Source of the DNA: Streptomyces sp. NBC_01551
Lineage (GTDB): Bacteria > Actinomycetota > Actinomycetes > Streptomycetales > Streptomycetaceae
Reading direction: 5' to 3'
NCBI RefSeq assembly: GCF_026339935.1
Contig: NZ_JAPEPX010000012.1
Location: forward strand, 1 to 10,129
DNA length: 10,129 nucleotides
This document shows, one piece after another, positions 1 through 10,129 of the stretch. The translations under genes were made by a program, and so were the position numbers. Below the pieces are notes generated by a model, which saw nothing but the letters and a program-made list of their open reading frames with translations, ran no database searches and was not told the origin of the DNA. Numbering within the stretch: the stretch's first letter is position 1; each line of letters opens with the position of its first letter.

Positions 1-10129
<10,129 letters not shown>

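Overview
The whole window lies inside one very large gene on the minus strand: a modular type I polyketide synthase (PKS) typical of high-GC actinomycetes, most likely Streptomyces. The base composition is strongly GC-rich, codons mostly end in G or C, and the minus-strand frame whose codons start at 10129 stays open to the other edge (3376 codons, no stop found on translation by eye). Neither the start nor the stop codon is in the window. Residue numbers below count from the codon at 10129-10127.

In coding order (right to left) the layout is: module A = KS (N-terminus cut off by the window edge), malonyl-type AT, DH, KR, ACP (10129-5333); a 25-residue linker; module B = KS, malonyl-type AT, DH, KR, ACP (5257-83); a 15-residue linker; and the first 12 residues of a third KS (37-2). 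No enoylreductase lies between DH and KR in either module. There are no docking domains or stop codons between modules, so all three belong to one polypeptide.

Each complete module should add a malonate-derived C2 unit, reduce the beta-ketone with a B1-type ketoreductase and dehydrate it, giving an E double bond. Two such modules in a row would build a conjugated diene or part of a longer polyene, as in polyene macrolide (nystatin, amphotericin, candicidin class) or linear polyene assembly lines. The compound and gene cannot be named from this fragment.

The most striking feature is internal repetition. The KR cores of the two modules differ at only 2 of 196 residues, and 133 bp are identical. 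The AT cores are also very similar, while KS, DH and the linkers have diverged more. These shared blocks also use more T-ending codons than their surroundings, which points to gene conversion or domain swapping between modules. There is no non-coding stretch, RNA gene, mobile element or promoter in the window, and I found no evidence for an undescribed system.
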